In this document: piece after piece, positions 23,733 to 32,998 of the stretch
Position numbering within the stretch: the stretch's first letter is position 1
How the letters are laid out: each line of letters begins with the position of its first letter
Translations under genes and position numbers: made by a program
Notes under the pieces: model-generated
What the model saw: only the letters and a program-made list of their open reading frames with translations
Databases searched by the model: none
Told to the model about the DNA's origin: nothing
Assembly (NCBI GenBank): GCA_001767455.1
Contig: MELC01000028.1
Location: forward strand, 2,694-53,710
Reading direction: 5' to 3'
DNA: 51,017 nucleotides
From: Acidobacteria bacterium RIFCSPLOWO2_12_FULL_66_21
GTDB taxonomy: Bacteria > Acidobacteriota > Vicinamibacteria > Vicinamibacterales > 2-12-FULL-66-21

Positions 23733-24688
23733 TGCTCGTCATTGCCGAACAGCGCGAGGCGAAGCTCAATCGTGCCACGTGGGAGACCATTGCCGCGGCG
23801 CAGCAGGCCGGCGGCCCCGTCAAGATTGCGGTCCTTGGATCCGGGATTGACGGCGTCGCCGCCGAGGTCGCGGCCGCCGAGGCCGCCGAAGTGATCGCGG
23901 TCGATGCCGAGCCGCTCGCCCAATACACCGCGGACGGATATGTCGCGGCGCTCGCCGCGCTCATCGGGCAGGAGCAGCCGTCGCACGTGTTCCTGCCGCA
24001 CACCTACCAGGCCCGCGACTTCGCACCGGCACTGGCCGCGCGGCTCGGCCGCGCGCTCGTGACCGACGTCACGGCGATCAAGAAACAGGATGGGGGGTTT
24101 GTCTTCGTCCGTCCCGTGTTCCAGGGCAAGCTCAACGCGGATGTCGCGGCGGACGGCCCGGCGCCGCACATCCTGACCTGCCAGATCGGCGCCTTCCGCG
24201 CGGACGCCGTCGTCCGCGGCAGCGCGAGCGCGGCCGTGCGAAAAGCCGAGATCGCGATCGACGCGGGGGCCATCCGCCAGAAGCCGGAAGCGCCGTTCAA
24301 GGAAGCCAAGCAGGCGGTCGACTTGTCGCAGGCGGAACGGATTGTCGCGGTTGGCCGCGGCATCAAGGGGCAGGAGCATCTGAAGCTGGTCGAGCAGCTC
24401 GCACAGTCGCTCGGCGCAGAAGTGGCCGCGTCGCGGCCGATTTGCGATGCCGGCTGGCTCCCGATGGATCGCCAGATCGGCAGCTCGGGACAGACCGTGG
24501 CACCCAAGCTGTACGTGGCGCTCGGCATCTCCGGCGCGATCCAGCATCTCGTCGGCATGAAAGGCTCGCGCACCATCGTCGCGATCAACAAGGACGCCGA
24601 GGCGCCGATCTTCGAGGTGGCCGACTACGGGATCGCCGGTGACCTCTTCGAAGTCGTGCCGGCGATGATTGCCGAGCTTGCGAAGTAG
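23729..24688 (+). CDS. etfA: Electron transfer flavoprotein subunit alpha
   Basis: This encodes 319 residues. The C-terminal FAD-binding region is complete (GRGIKGQEHLKLVEQLAQ, GASRPICDAGW-like AASRPICDAGW, IGSSGQTVAPKLYVALGISG, AINKDAEAPIFEVADYGI). EtfA binds the redox FAD. It overlaps etfB by four bases, and the quinone oxidoreductase follows, so all three should be co-expressed. Confidence 0.96.
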   Translation: MMLVIAEQREAKLNRATWETIAAAQQAGGPVKIAVLGSGIDGVAAEVAAAEAAEVIAVDAEPLAQYTADGYVAALAALIGQEQPSHVFLPHTYQARDFAPALAARLGRALVTDVTAIKKQDGGFVFVRPVFQGKLNADVAADGPAPHILTCQIGAFRADAVVRGSASAAVRKAEIAIDAGAIRQKPEAPFKEAKQAVDLSQAERIVAVGRGIKGQEHLKLVEQLAQSLGAEVAASRPICDAGWLPMDRQIGSSGQTVAPKLYVALGISGAIQHLVGMKGSRTIVAINKDAEAPIFEVADYGIAGDLFEVVPAMIAELAK

Positions 24689-24860
24689 GTGCTGAAGGGT
24701 GCTGAAGGGTGCTGAAGGGTGCTGAAGGGTGCTGAAGGGTGCTGAAGGGTGCTGAGAGGCCTGCCGCGCCGAAGCGCGCCGCGCGAGGGCGGGTGCTGAA
24801 GGGTGCTGAGAGGCCTGCCGCGCCGAAGCGCGCCGCGCGAAGGCGGGTGCTGAAGGGTGC
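24689..24860 (+). repeat. Decamer array with a duplicated 54-bp unit
   Basis: Six GTGCTGAAGG units are followed by two copies of a 54-bp block. Each block holds GTGCTGAAGG, GTGCTGAGAG and a 34-base GC-rich part containing CGCGCCGAAGCGCG. One more decamer follows, and the GTG of the next gene lies in the last partial unit. The decamer is related to the repeat at 1-40. Confidence 0.9.
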
Positions 24861-26524
24861 CTGACCGCGAGACGCTGGAAGTCGACGTTCTGATCGTGGG
24901 CGGCGGGCCCGCGGGGATGTCGGCCGCGCTGCGGCTGGCGCAGCTCCAGAAGGCGAAGGGGGGAGAGCCCCTCGGCATCGCCGTCATCGAGAAAGCGCGC
25001 GAAGCCGGAGCGCACATGCTGTCCGGCGCGGTGCTCGATCCGTCCGCGCTGAAGCAGCTCGTCCCCGACTTCAAGGAGAAAGGGGCGGCGCTCGCCGCCG
25101 TGGTGCACGACGACCGGGTGTACTTCCTGACGCGGACCGGAAGAATCCGTTTTCCCTTCACGCCCCCTCCACTCCAGAATCACGGCAACTACATCATCTC
25201 GCTCAACCGCTTCGTGAAGTGGCTGTCGGGCCTTGTCGAAGCGGAGGGGATCGACGTCTTCACCGGGTTTTCCGCCTCCGAGGTCCTCTACGACGGCGAC
25301 CGCGTGGCGGGCGTCCGCACGGGCGATCGCGGGGTTGACAAGCATGGACAGCCGAAGGGGACGTTCGAGCCTGGCGTCGATATCCGCGCCAAGGTCACGA
25401 TCCTGGCCGACGGCGTGCGCGGCAACCTGACCAAGGCGCTCACGCGGCGGCTCGCGCTCGATACCGGCCGCGCGCCGCAGCTCTATGCGGTGGGCATCAA
25501 GGAGCTGTGGGAGGTGCCGCAGGATCGAGTCGCGCCGGGCACCGTCATTCACACGATGGGCTTTCCGCTCAGTACGCAGGAATTCGGCGGCGGGTTCATC
25601 TACGCCATGCCTGACGGCGTTCTCGCGGTCGGATTCGTCACCGGGCTCGACTATCGCGATCCCATGTTCGATCCGCACGTCACCTTCCAGCATTTCAAGC
25701 GGCACCCGCTCGTCGCGCCGCTGCTCGAAGGGGGCCAGATGGTCCGTTACGGCGCGAAGGCGCTGCCCGAAGGGGGCTGGCACGCCATTCCGCGTGTCTA
25801 CGCGGACGGCGTGCTCATTGCCGGGGACGCGGGCGGGTTCCTGAACTCGATGCGGCTGAAGGGCGTCCATCTCGCCATGCGCACGGGCATGCTGGCGGCC
25901 GAGACCGCGTTCGACGCGATCCGCGCCGGCGATGCATCCGCCGCGCGTCTGGAGCAGTACGAACGCGCGATCAGCGCGAGCGAGGTCCGCCGCGAACTGT
26001 ATCCGGTCAGGAACGTGCATCAGAGCTTCAGCTACGGCCTGCTCGCGGGCGTCGCGTATTCAGGGCTCTCGCTCGTCACCGGCGGGTGGTGGTTCCGCGA
26101 TCCGATGCCGGCGCACGCCGGCTACGAGCGGATGGCGAAGATCGGCGAGTACTATCGCGACGGCGCGCCCGATCCCGATTCACCGGTGCGGCCCGCGAAG
26201 ATCGATCGGCAGCTCACCTTCGATCGTCTCACCAGCGTGCATTTCGCCGGCACGCGTCACGCCGAGGATCAGCCGTCGCATCTCATCGTGCACGACACCG
26301 ACATCTGCCGCACGCGCTGCCGCCAGGAGTATGGCAACCCCTGCACGCGCTTCTGTCCCGCGAACGTCTACGAGATGGTCGACGTCGGCGACGGCACGAA
26401 GAAGCTGCAGATCAACGCGTCGAACTGCGTGCACTGCAAGACGTGCGACATCATGGATCCCTACCAGGTCATCGACTGGGTGCCGCCAGAGGGAGGCGGC
26501 GGGCCGCAGTACGACGGGATGTGA
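24857..26524 (+). CDS. Electron transfer flavoprotein:quinone oxidoreductase (ETF-QO)
   Basis: This encodes 555 residues. It has an N-terminal FAD motif VDVLIVGGGPAGMSAALR, an ETF-QO middle domain (GGGFIYAMPDGVLAVGFVTG, IAGDAGGFLNSMRLKGVH), and a C-terminal [4Fe-4S] ferredoxin-like domain (CPANVYEM, NCVHCKTCDIMDPYQ). It moves electrons from EtfAB to the membrane quinone pool, here presumably menaquinone from the cluster at 3.8-12 kb. The GTG start lies within the decamer repeat; the motif spacing supports it. Confidence 0.95.
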   Translation: MPDRETLEVDVLIVGGGPAGMSAALRLAQLQKAKGGEPLGIAVIEKAREAGAHMLSGAVLDPSALKQLVPDFKEKGAALAAVVHDDRVYFLTRTGRIRFPFTPPPLQNHGNYIISLNRFVKWLSGLVEAEGIDVFTGFSASEVLYDGDRVAGVRTGDRGVDKHGQPKGTFEPGVDIRAKVTILADGVRGNLTKALTRRLALDTGRAPQLYAVGIKELWEVPQDRVAPGTVIHTMGFPLSTQEFGGGFIYAMPDGVLAVGFVTGLDYRDPMFDPHVTFQHFKRHPLVAPLLEGGQMVRYGAKALPEGGWHAIPRVYADGVLIAGDAGGFLNSMRLKGVHLAMRTGMLAAETAFDAIRAGDASAARLEQYERAISASEVRRELYPVRNVHQSFSYGLLAGVAYSGLSLVTGGWWFRDPMPAHAGYERMAKIGEYYRDGAPDPDSPVRPAKIDRQLTFDRLTSVHFAGTRHAEDQPSHLIVHDTDICRTRCRQEYGNPCTRFCPANVYEMVDVGDGTKKLQINASNCVHCKTCDIMDPYQVIDWVPPEGGGGPQYDGM

Positions 26525-26705
26525 CAGCAGGCAGCTGGCAGCTCGCAGCTGGCAGTAGACGTAGCAGGCAGCTGGCAGCTGGCAGCAGGCCGTGACGAAG
26601 CTGGCAGCAGGCAGCCGGCAGCAGGCAGCGAATGGAGCTGTCGAGTTGCCATCGATCAGCGGGACAGCGTGATCCACTGCCTGCAGCCGGCTGCCTGCCG
26701 CCTGC
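26525..26705 (+). repeat. CTGGCAG/CAGGCAG heptamer arrays
   Basis: CTGGCAG and GCAGGCAGC-type units run to about 26630. After a short unique core, CTGCCTG and CCGGCTG units follow in the opposite sense. TGCTACAAT at 26703-26711 resembles an extended -10 but lies only five bases before the next ATG, so it may be chance. Confidence 0.8.
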
Positions 26706-26716
26706 TACAATTCCCC

Positions 26717-27394
26717 ATGCTCTCCACCTCCCAGCGGATGAAAGCCGCCGCGATTGCCGCGGGTGGGTATCCGCTGCTGGCGCTGCTCGGGCGCACGCTG
26801 AAATGGAAAGTGGAGGGGGCCGGGCACTGGGATGACGTGATTCGCGCGGGGCAGCAACCCATTCTGGCGTTGTGGCACGGCCGGATCCTGGCCGGCCTCC
26901 ACTATTTCAGGGACCGCGGCATCGTGGTGATGACCAGCCAGAACTTCGACGGCGAGTGGATCGCGCGGATCCTGGCGCGCTTCGGATTCGGTACGGCGCG
27001 GGGATCCACCTCCCGCGGCGGCGCGCGGGCGCTCGTTCAACTGCGCCGCGACCTGACGGCCGGGCACCCGGCGGCATTCACCGTCGACGGCCCGCGCGGG
27101 CCCGCGCGCCTGGCGCAGTCGGGCGCGGTCTGGCTGGCGGGCAACACCGGCCAGCCGATTCTCCCGTATCACATCGAGGCCGATCGCTGCTGGACGGTCG
27201 ACAGCTGGGACCGCACGCAGGTGCCGCGCCCTTTCAGCACCGTGGCGATCGCCATCGGCCCGCCGCTGCACATCCGCGACACCACGCCGGCAACCGTTGA
27301 GGCGGGGCGGGTCGAGCTCGAGGCGGCGCTTGCGCGCTGCGAGCGTCGCGCCCACGAGCTCCTCGAGAGACGCGTCCAGGCGTCATGCTGCTGA
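26717..27394 (+). CDS. DUF374 lysophospholipid acyltransferase-like protein
   Basis: This encodes 225 residues. LALWHGRILAGLHYF and the DUF374 hallmark AFTVDGPRGPARLAQSGAVWLA are present. Relatives belong to the LPLAT acyltransferase group and are often encoded near LPS genes, so lipid or lipid A acylation at the inner membrane is plausible but unproven. ATG 26717 is chosen because upstream in-frame sequence is repeat-derived. The end overlaps the next gene by 10 bases. Confidence 0.85.
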   Translation: MLSTSQRMKAAAIAAGGYPLLALLGRTLKWKVEGAGHWDDVIRAGQQPILALWHGRILAGLHYFRDRGIVVMTSQNFDGEWIARILARFGFGTARGSTSRGGARALVQLRRDLTAGHPAAFTVDGPRGPARLAQSGAVWLAGNTGQPILPYHIEADRCWTVDSWDRTQVPRPFSTVAIAIGPPLHIRDTTPATVEAGRVELEAALARCERRAHELLERRVQASCC

Positions 27395-28416
27395 TTACGA
27401 GCACGCGATTCGACGAGCACGTCACGCCTCCCGGACATCCCGAGCGCAGCGAGCGCGCGCACGTCTTCGACGCCGTCGCGGCGCAGTGGCTGAAGAAAGG
27501 CGGACGCACGGCGGCACCGCGGTCCGCCACGCGCGACGAGCTGGCGCGGGTACACGACCCCGGCTACATCGACCTGATGGCCGCGACCTCCGGGCACCCG
27601 ACGAGGCTCGACGAGGACACCTTCACTTCGCCCGAGTCGTGGGAGATCGCGCTGCTGGCGGCCGGCGCCGCCGCTCAGGCGGCGGAGTACGCGCTCGATC
27701 ACCGCGAAGCGGCGTTTGCGCTGGTGCGGCCGCCCGGCCACCACGCCGAGCGCGATCGCGCCATGGGTTTCTGCCTGTTCAACAACGTCGCGGTGGCCGC
27801 CGCGGTCGCGCTCGCCCGTGGCGTCGAGCGCGTCGCGATCGTCGATATCGACGTCCATCACGGCAACGGCACGCAGGCGATGTTCTACGACGAGCCCCGC
27901 GTGCTCTATGCCTCGACGCACCAGTACCCGTTCTATCCGGGCACCGGTGCGGCCGACGAGGTCGGCGACGGCCCGGGGAGTGGGTTCACCGTCAACGCGC
28001 CGCTCGAAGCGGGCGCCACCGGCGCGGACTACGACCGGGTGTATCGGCGCGCCATCGTCCCGATCCTCGATCGGTTCTCGCCGCAACTGCTCCTCGTGTC
28101 GGCCGGGTTCGACGCGCACGAGCACGATCCGCTGGCGTCGATGCGCATGACGGCCGCCGGGTATGCCAACATCGTGCGACAGATCGTCGAGGTGGCGGCG
28201 CGGCACGGCGCGCTCGCGCTGGTCACCGAGGGAGGTTACGAGCTTCCGGCGCTCGCTGCCTGCCTCGAGGCGTCGTTTGCGACGATCGATGAGGTGCCGG
28301 GATCCAAGGTGCCTGGCCCTCCAGCCTCGGATGCAGTGGGGACAGGCACCGTACGCGGCGAGCGGGCGCTCGCGGCGGTCCGCGCGGCCCAGGCGCCGTT
28401 CTGGCGTGGGATATAA
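27385..28416 (+). CDS. Histone deacetylase-like amidohydrolase
   Basis: This encodes 343 residues of the class II HDAC/AcuC/Aph family. Catalytic and zinc residues are visible in [33 protein letters not shown] and [12 protein letters not shown]. Bacterial members deacetylate small molecules (acetylpolyamines) or acetyl-lysine; the substrate is not clear here. The last 40 residues include a short palindromic repeat element (28308-28350) read as protein. The stop overlaps the leuS promoter. Confidence 0.9.
   Translation: MLLITSTRFDEHVTPPGHPERSERAHVFDAVAAQWLKKGGRTAAPRSATRDELARVHDPGYIDLMAATSGHPTRLDEDTFTSPESWEIALLAAGAAAQAAEYALDHREAAFALVRPPGHHAERDRAMGFCLFNNVAVAAAVALARGVERVAIVDIDVHHGNGTQAMFYDEPRVLYASTHQYPFYPGTGAADEVGDGPGSGFTVNAPLEAGATGADYDRVYRRAIVPILDRFSPQLLLVSAGFDAHEHDPLASMRMTAAGYANIVRQIVEVAARHGALALVTEGGYELPALAACLEASFATIDEVPGSKVPGPPASDAVGTGTVRGERALAAVRAAQAPFWRGI
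28308..28350 (+). repeat. GGTGCCTG / CAGGCACC palindromic repeat inside a CDS
   Basis: GGTGCCTGGCCCT and GGGGACAGGCACC form imperfect inverted ends around 17 bases. This kind of sequence is a common extragenic repeat. Here it encodes part of the deacetylase C-terminus without breaking the frame. Confidence 0.6.
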
Positions 28417-28417
28417 T
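28412..28417 (+). promoter_or_regulatory. Consensus -10 (TATAAT) before leuS
   Basis: TATAAT overlaps the deacetylase stop codon and sits 10 bases before the leuS GTG. A transcript from it would be nearly leaderless. No clear -35 is visible. Confidence 0.5.
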
Positions 28418-28426
28418 CGAAAGATC

Positions 28427-31042
28427 GTGTCGGACTACAAACCCCAGACAATCGAGAAGAAATGGCAGGCGCGCTGGCGGGAGTCGCGCGCCTTCGAGGT
28501 GTCGGAGGATCCCGATCGGCCGAAGTTCTATTGTCTGGAGATGTTCGCGTACCCGTCGGGCCACGCGCACGTCGGCCACGTCCGCAACTACATGATCGGC
28601 GACGTGGTCGCGCGCATGAAGCGCATGCGCGGCTACAACGTCCTGCACCCGTTCGGGTGGGACGCGTTCGGGATGCCCGCGGAGAACGCCGCCATCAAGA
28701 GCGGAACGCATCCCGAAACCTGGACGCTCGAGAACATCGCCCACATGAAAGGCCAGCTCCAGCGCATCGGCATCAGCTACGCCTGGGAGCGCGAGCTGGC
28801 CACCTGCCAGCCGGAGTACTACCGCTGGAACCAGTGGCTGTTCCTGAAGATGCTCGAGCGCGACCTGGCGTATCGCAAGCGCTCGAACGTCAACTGGTGT
28901 CCGAGCTGCCAGACCGTGCTCGCCAACGAGCAGGTCGTCAACGGCGAATGCTGGCGCTGCGGCACGGTGGTGACCACGCGCGACCTGGAGCAGTGGTTCT
29001 TCCGCATCACGCAGTACTCCGACGAGCTGCTGGAAGCAGCGAACCGGCTCGGCGACTGGCCCGAGAAGGTCCTGATGATGCAGCGGAACTGGATCGGCAG
29101 GTCCGAAGGAGCGCGCGTGAAGTTCGCGCTGTCTACGAGCCACGAGCCACGAGCCACGAGCCACGGGATCGACGTCTTTACCACCCGCATCGACACGATC
29201 TACGGGGCGAACTTCATCCTGCTGGCGCCGGAGCATCCGCTCGTGCAGGCGTGGAGCCAGGTGCCCGGGTCCGAGGCGTTCCGCGCGAACATGCAGCGGT
29301 TCCAGGCGCAGGATCGCACCGCGCGGATGACGGGCGATGTCGAGAAGGAAGGGTTCGACACCGGCCGGACCGCGATCAACCCGTTCACCGGACGTCCCGT
29401 TCCGATCTGGGTGGCCAACTTCGTCCTGGGCGAGTACGGAACGGGCGCGGTCATGGGGGTGCCGGCACACGATCAACGCGACTTCGAGTTCGCGCGCAAA
29501 TACGGCCTGCCCATAACGGTCGTAGTACAGCCCGCCTCCGCACAAGGCTCCGGCGGGGCAGGCTCCGCCTCCGCACAAGGCTCCGGCGGGACAGGCCCCG
29601 CGGAGACACTGTCCTCCGACTCGATGACAGAGTCGTACGACGGTCCCGGCACGCTCGTCGAGTCGGGCGAGTTCTCCGGGGTCCCCTCGGCTGAGGCCAT
29701 CGACAGGATGACGGCGTCGGCGGAAGCTCGCGGTCTCGGCGAGCGGACCGTGCAGTACCGCCTGAAGGACTGGGGCATCTCCCGCCAGCGCTACTGGGGC
29801 ACGCCGATTCCCGTGCTGTACTGCGACACGTGCGGAATGGTGCCGGTGCCCTCCGACAGCCTGCCCGTGGAGCTGCCCAGGATCGCGGAGTTCTCGGGAC
29901 GCGGCGACTCGCCGCTGGCGCAGGTGCCGGAATTCGTGAACACGACGTGCCCGGACTGCGGCGGCCCGGCGCGCCGCGAGACGGACACGATGGACACGTT
30001 CGTCGACTCGTCGTGGTACTTCTTCCGGTTCTGCGATCCGCGCAACACCGAGCTGCCGTTCGATCCCGACAAGGTCGCCTACTGGGGCCCCGTCGACTTC
30101 TACAGCGGCGGCGTCGAGCATGCCATCCTTCACCTGATCTATTCGCGGTTCTTCTGCCGGGTGTTCCGCGATCTCGGCATGACGCACCTGGACGAGCCGT
30201 TCTCGCGCCTGCTGACGCAGGGGATGGTGTTGAAGGCCGGGCAGGTCATGTCCAAGTCGAAAGGCAACGTCGTCGATCCGGACGACATGATCGAGAAGTT
30301 CGGCGCCGACGCGCTGCGTCTCTACGTGATGTTCGTCGCGCCGCCGGAAAAAGAGATCGAGTGGACCGACGCGGGGCTCGAGGGGAGCTGGCGTTTCCTG
30401 GCGCGCGTGTGGCGTCTGGTCGATCAGCTCGCGGAAACGATCGGTGGTGAAGGGATTCCGCCTGCGGCGGACCTTCAGATCACCGACGCCGAGCGCGCGC
30501 TGCGCCGCAAGACGCACGGCACGATACGCCGCGTGACGATCGACCTCGATCCGCGGGTGCACCTGAACACCGCCGTCTCGGGGCTGATGGAGCTCGTCAA
30601 CGAGCTGTATGCGTTCTGCGGACGGACGGAGTGCCTGCGCTTCGGCCGCGACGGCGAGGACACCGCCACGGTCGGCGCGGTGGAGAGCGCCGGAACGGTC
30701 GCGGTGCTCAAGGAAGCGATCGAATCGCTCGTGCGCATGATCTCGCCGTTCGCGCCCCACATGGCCGAAGAGCTCTGGGAAATGCTCGGTCACACCGGCG
30801 GCATAGTCGCCGCGGGGTGGCCCGTGTACGACGAAGCGGTGGCTCGCGCGGAAGAAATCGTGGTGCCCGTCCAGGTGAACGGCAAACTGCGCGGACGCCT
30901 GAGGGTTCCGGCCGGCGTCAGCGAGGACCGGCTGCGTGAGATGGCGGTCGCCGATCCGGCCGTCGCCAGGCATCTCGAGGGGAAAACCATACGGAAGGTC
31001 GTCGTCGCCGGCGGCCGTCTCGTGAGCATCGTGGCAAACTGA
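28427..31042 (+). CDS. leuS: Leucyl-tRNA synthetase
   Basis: This encodes 871 residues from a GTG start ([14 protein letters not shown]). It has the class I signatures HAHVGH (HIGH) in [14 protein letters not shown] and MSKSKGN (KMSKS). Zinc-ribbon cysteines are in [10 protein letters not shown] and ECWRCG. The CP1 editing domain contains [12 protein letters not shown] and the conserved [12 protein letters not shown]. Two stretches of repeat DNA are read as protein in the editing domain: a heptamer run near residues 236-247, and two 11-residue repeats near residues 369-391. The C-terminal [11 protein letters not shown] domain is intact, so the enzyme should be active. Confidence 0.96.
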   Translation: MSDYKPQTIEKKWQARWRESRAFEVSEDPDRPKFYCLEMFAYPSGHAHVGHVRNYMIGDVVARMKRMRGYNVLHPFGWDAFGMPAENAAIKSGTHPETWTLENIAHMKGQLQRIGISYAWERELATCQPEYYRWNQWLFLKMLERDLAYRKRSNVNWCPSCQTVLANEQVVNGECWRCGTVVTTRDLEQWFFRITQYSDELLEAANRLGDWPEKVLMMQRNWIGRSEGARVKFALSTSHEPRATSHGIDVFTTRIDTIYGANFILLAPEHPLVQAWSQVPGSEAFRANMQRFQAQDRTARMTGDVEKEGFDTGRTAINPFTGRPVPIWVANFVLGEYGTGAVMGVPAHDQRDFEFARKYGLPITVVVQPASAQGSGGAGSASAQGSGGTGPAETLSSDSMTESYDGPGTLVESGEFSGVPSAEAIDRMTASAEARGLGERTVQYRLKDWGISRQRYWGTPIPVLYCDTCGMVPVPSDSLPVELPRIAEFSGRGDSPLAQVPEFVNTTCPDCGGPARRETDTMDTFVDSSWYFFRFCDPRNTELPFDPDKVAYWGPVDFYSGGVEHAILHLIYSRFFCRVFRDLGMTHLDEPFSRLLTQGMVLKAGQVMSKSKGNVVDPDDMIEKFGADALRLYVMFVAPPEKEIEWTDAGLEGSWRFLARVWRLVDQLAETIGGEGIPPAADLQITDAERALRRKTHGTIRRVTIDLDPRVHLNTAVSGLMELVNELYAFCGRTECLRFGRDGEDTATVGAVESAGTVAVLKEAIESLVRMISPFAPHMAEELWEMLGHTGGIVAAGWPVYDEAVARAEEIVVPVQVNGKLRGRLRVPAGVSEDRLREMAVADPAVARHLEGKTIRKVVVAGGRLVSIVAN
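29134..29166 (+). repeat. Heptamer run inside leuS
   Basis: About four copies of CGAGCCA lie between the coding parts for VKFAL and IDVFTTR. They are read as SHEPRATSH. Total length keeps the frame. This places an intergenic-type repeat within an essential gene. Confidence 0.85.
29532..29597 (+). repeat. Two 33-bp tandem repeats inside leuS
   Basis: Two 33-base copies, each starting CCGCCTCCGCACAAGG, encode [11 protein letters not shown] and [11 protein letters not shown], a Gly/Ser/Ala-rich insert in the editing domain. They differ at about two bases. Confidence 0.85.
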
Positions 31043-31590
31043 TGGCGAACTTCACACGACGTCTGGTCCTGACCGCCTTCTCGGCGGCGTCGCTCGCCGG
31101 GATGTCCGGCTGCGGCTATTCGCTATCCGGCCGCGGCTCGTTTCTGCCGGCCTACATCAAGGTGATCGGCGTGCCGACCTTCACGAACGCCACGACGGTC
31201 TACGATGTGGAACGCCGGGTCTCGGAACGCGTCCGCACCGAGTTGATCGGAAGGGGAAAGTACACGGTGAAGCCGGAGGCGACCGGCGTCGACGCCGTGC
31301 TCTCGGGCGAGATCCTCTCGATTACGCTGGTTCCCACCGCGATGACCGATCAGCGCCAGGCGTCCCGTTACGCGCTGACGCTCACGGCCAGGATCGAGTT
31401 CAAGGACACCAAGACCGACAAGGTGATCTGGTCGAACTCCGCGATGCAGTTCCGTGAGGAGTACGAAGTGACCAACGCCGCGAGCGCGGCGGATGTGTCC
31501 GCGTTCTTCGGCCAGGACGCCAACGCGCTCGACCGCGTCGCGCAGGAATTCGCGCGCAGCGTCGTCAGCGCGATCCTGGAGGCATTCTGA
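31042..31590 (+). CDS. lptE: LPS-assembly lipoprotein LptE
   Basis: This encodes 182 residues. The signal peptide ends in a lipobox MSGC with Cys24, and GYSLSGRGSFLP is the LptE-type opening. VIGVPTFTN and ERVRTELIGRGKYTV follow, as in the family. LptE sits in the outer membrane with LptD and completes LPS export. Here it fits the lpx genes. The ATG overlaps the leuS stop (TGATG); leuS-lptE-holA is a known gene order. Confidence 0.9.
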   Translation: MANFTRRLVLTAFSAASLAGMSGCGYSLSGRGSFLPAYIKVIGVPTFTNATTVYDVERRVSERVRTELIGRGKYTVKPEATGVDAVLSGEILSITLVPTAMTDQRQASRYALTLTARIEFKDTKTDKVIWSNSAMQFREEYEVTNAASAADVSAFFGQDANALDRVAQEFARSVVSAILEAF

Positions 31591-31596
31591 CGAAGC

Positions 31597-31697
31597 TGCC
31601 TGTTGCCAGCTTCCAGCTTCCCGCTGGACCCCAAGAACGAGCTGGGAACTGGAAGCTGGGAACTGAGCTGGAAGCCGGAAGCTGGGAACCGGGAACT
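31597..31697 (+). repeat. Inverted heptamer arrays before holA
   Basis: A left arm with GCTTCCA units and a right arm of CTGGGAA/CTGGAAG units flank a core around GGACCCCAAGAACGAG. The array ends about 12 bases before the holA ATG. Confidence 0.8.
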
Positions 31698-31708
31698 CAC
31701 GGTCATAT

Positions 31709-32707
31709 ATGCCCGCTGCCACGCCGCAGGCCGTTCGCCGGCAAATCGCACAAGGGAAGCTCGATCCGGTCTATCTGATCGTCGGCGACGACGACGCGGA
31801 GATGGCGCGGCTGGCCGCGGACCTGTCGGCAGTCGTCGAGGACGAGCTGCGCGCGTTCAACCTCGAGCGCATGTACGCAGGGGAGAAGGCGACGTCACCC
31901 GCGGCCATCGTCGAGTCCGCCCGCACCCTGCCGATGATGGGCGAGCGCCGAATCGTCGTGGTGCTCCGTGCCGAACGGCTGCTGAAGCCCAAACGTCGAG
32001 GGAAAGAGGAGGAGGCGGGGGACGTCGAGCCGGTGCCGGGCGGCGGCGATACCGACCTCCTCGATGCCTACGTCAAGAGGCCGGAACCGCTGACGACGCT
32101 GGTGTTCGTGGCCTCGGACGTGGACCGGTCGAGAAGGCTGTACAAGTCAATCCAGAAGCACGCGACGATCGTCGAGTGCTGGGGGCTGAAAGGGTCGTCG
32201 AAGGACCGCGTGGACCTGCGGCAGGTGGCGCGCGCCGCGGAGCAGCTCGTGCGTCAGGCGGTCGCCGATGCCGGGCAGCAGATCGATCCGGCGGCGGCGC
32301 GACTGGTCGCCGAACGCGCGGGCACCGACATCGCCACCTTGCGCGGAGACGTCGAGCGGCTGCTCCTCTTTGCGGCGGGCAAGCCGAAGATCGACCTCGA
32401 GGACGCTCAGGAGGTCGTCAGCGTCGAGACGACGCAGGACGATTGGGCGGTGACGAGCGCGATCCAGCGGGGCGACCGCGCGGAGGCGCTGCGGCAACTC
32501 GCCCTGGCGCTCGATGCGGGCACGGTGTCGTACATGGTGCTCGGCCAGCTTGGCTATTTCGTCAGGGAACGGTTGCCGGGAATCGACGCCCGCCGCGTAC
32601 CGGCGGCCGTCGAGGCGCTGTTCCGCACGGACCTGGATCTCAAGACGTCGGGAGGCGACCCGCGGGTCCTGCTCGAGCGGCTCGTCGTCGAGCTATGCCG
32701 CCGCTGA
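31709..32707 (+). CDS. holA: DNA polymerase III subunit delta
   Basis: This encodes 332 residues. PVYLIVGDDDAEMARLA is the HolA opening; a charged insertion (KPKRRGKEEEAGDVE) interrupts the first domain. The middle LVRQAVADAGQQIDPAAARLVAERAG and the C-terminal bundle match the family. HolA is the clamp-loader subunit that opens the sliding clamp. Its 3' end overlaps the convergent rpsT by 15 bases, a conserved pairing. Confidence 0.92.
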   Translation: MPAATPQAVRRQIAQGKLDPVYLIVGDDDAEMARLAADLSAVVEDELRAFNLERMYAGEKATSPAAIVESARTLPMMGERRIVVVLRAERLLKPKRRGKEEEAGDVEPVPGGGDTDLLDAYVKRPEPLTTLVFVASDVDRSRRLYKSIQKHATIVECWGLKGSSKDRVDLRQVARAAEQLVRQAVADAGQQIDPAAARLVAERAGTDIATLRGDVERLLLFAAGKPKIDLEDAQEVVSVETTQDDWAVTSAIQRGDRAEALRQLALALDAGTVSYMVLGQLGYFVRERLPGIDARRVPAAVEALFRTDLDLKTSGGDPRVLLERLVVELCRR

Positions 32708-32968
32708 GGATTTCTTCGCGACGCGCGCCGCGAGGCGCGATTTGTAGCGGCCTGCCGTGTTCCTGTGGATGATCTTCTTCGCGGCCATCTTGTCGACGAG
32801 CGAGATCGTCTGGCGGAGCGCATCCTTCACCTCGGCCGGGCTGCCGGCATCGATGGCGGCGCGGATGTCGCGCAAGGCGCTCCGCATGCGGGTGCGGAAC
32901 TGCCGGTTCTGTTCACGGCGCTTGACGTTCTGTCGGTGCGCTTTGAGCGCGGAGTCGTGACTGGCCAC
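32693..32968 (-). CDS. rpsT: 30S ribosomal protein bS20
   Basis: This encodes 91 residues, very basic and helical. MASHDSALKAHRQNVKRR and KKIIHRNTAGRYKSRL are typical. The start is GTG with GAGG about ten bases upstream. It is transcribed leftwards, convergent with holA. Its probable promoter (33041-33049) gives a leader of about 65 bases that carries the hairpin at 32999. Confidence 0.96.
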   Translation of the reverse strand: MASHDSALKAHRQNVKRREQNRQFRTRMRSALRDIRAAIDAGSPAEVKDALRQTISLVDKMAAKKIIHRNTAGRYKSRLAARVAKKSSAAA

Positions 32969-32998
32969 AGTGCTTGATCCTCGAGTTCTCAGTCGTGG

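Noticed and set aside
26703-26711. TGCTACAAT as a promoter for the DUF374 gene
   Set aside because: It is only five bases before the ATG and lies at the edge of a repeat array; too weak to list separately.
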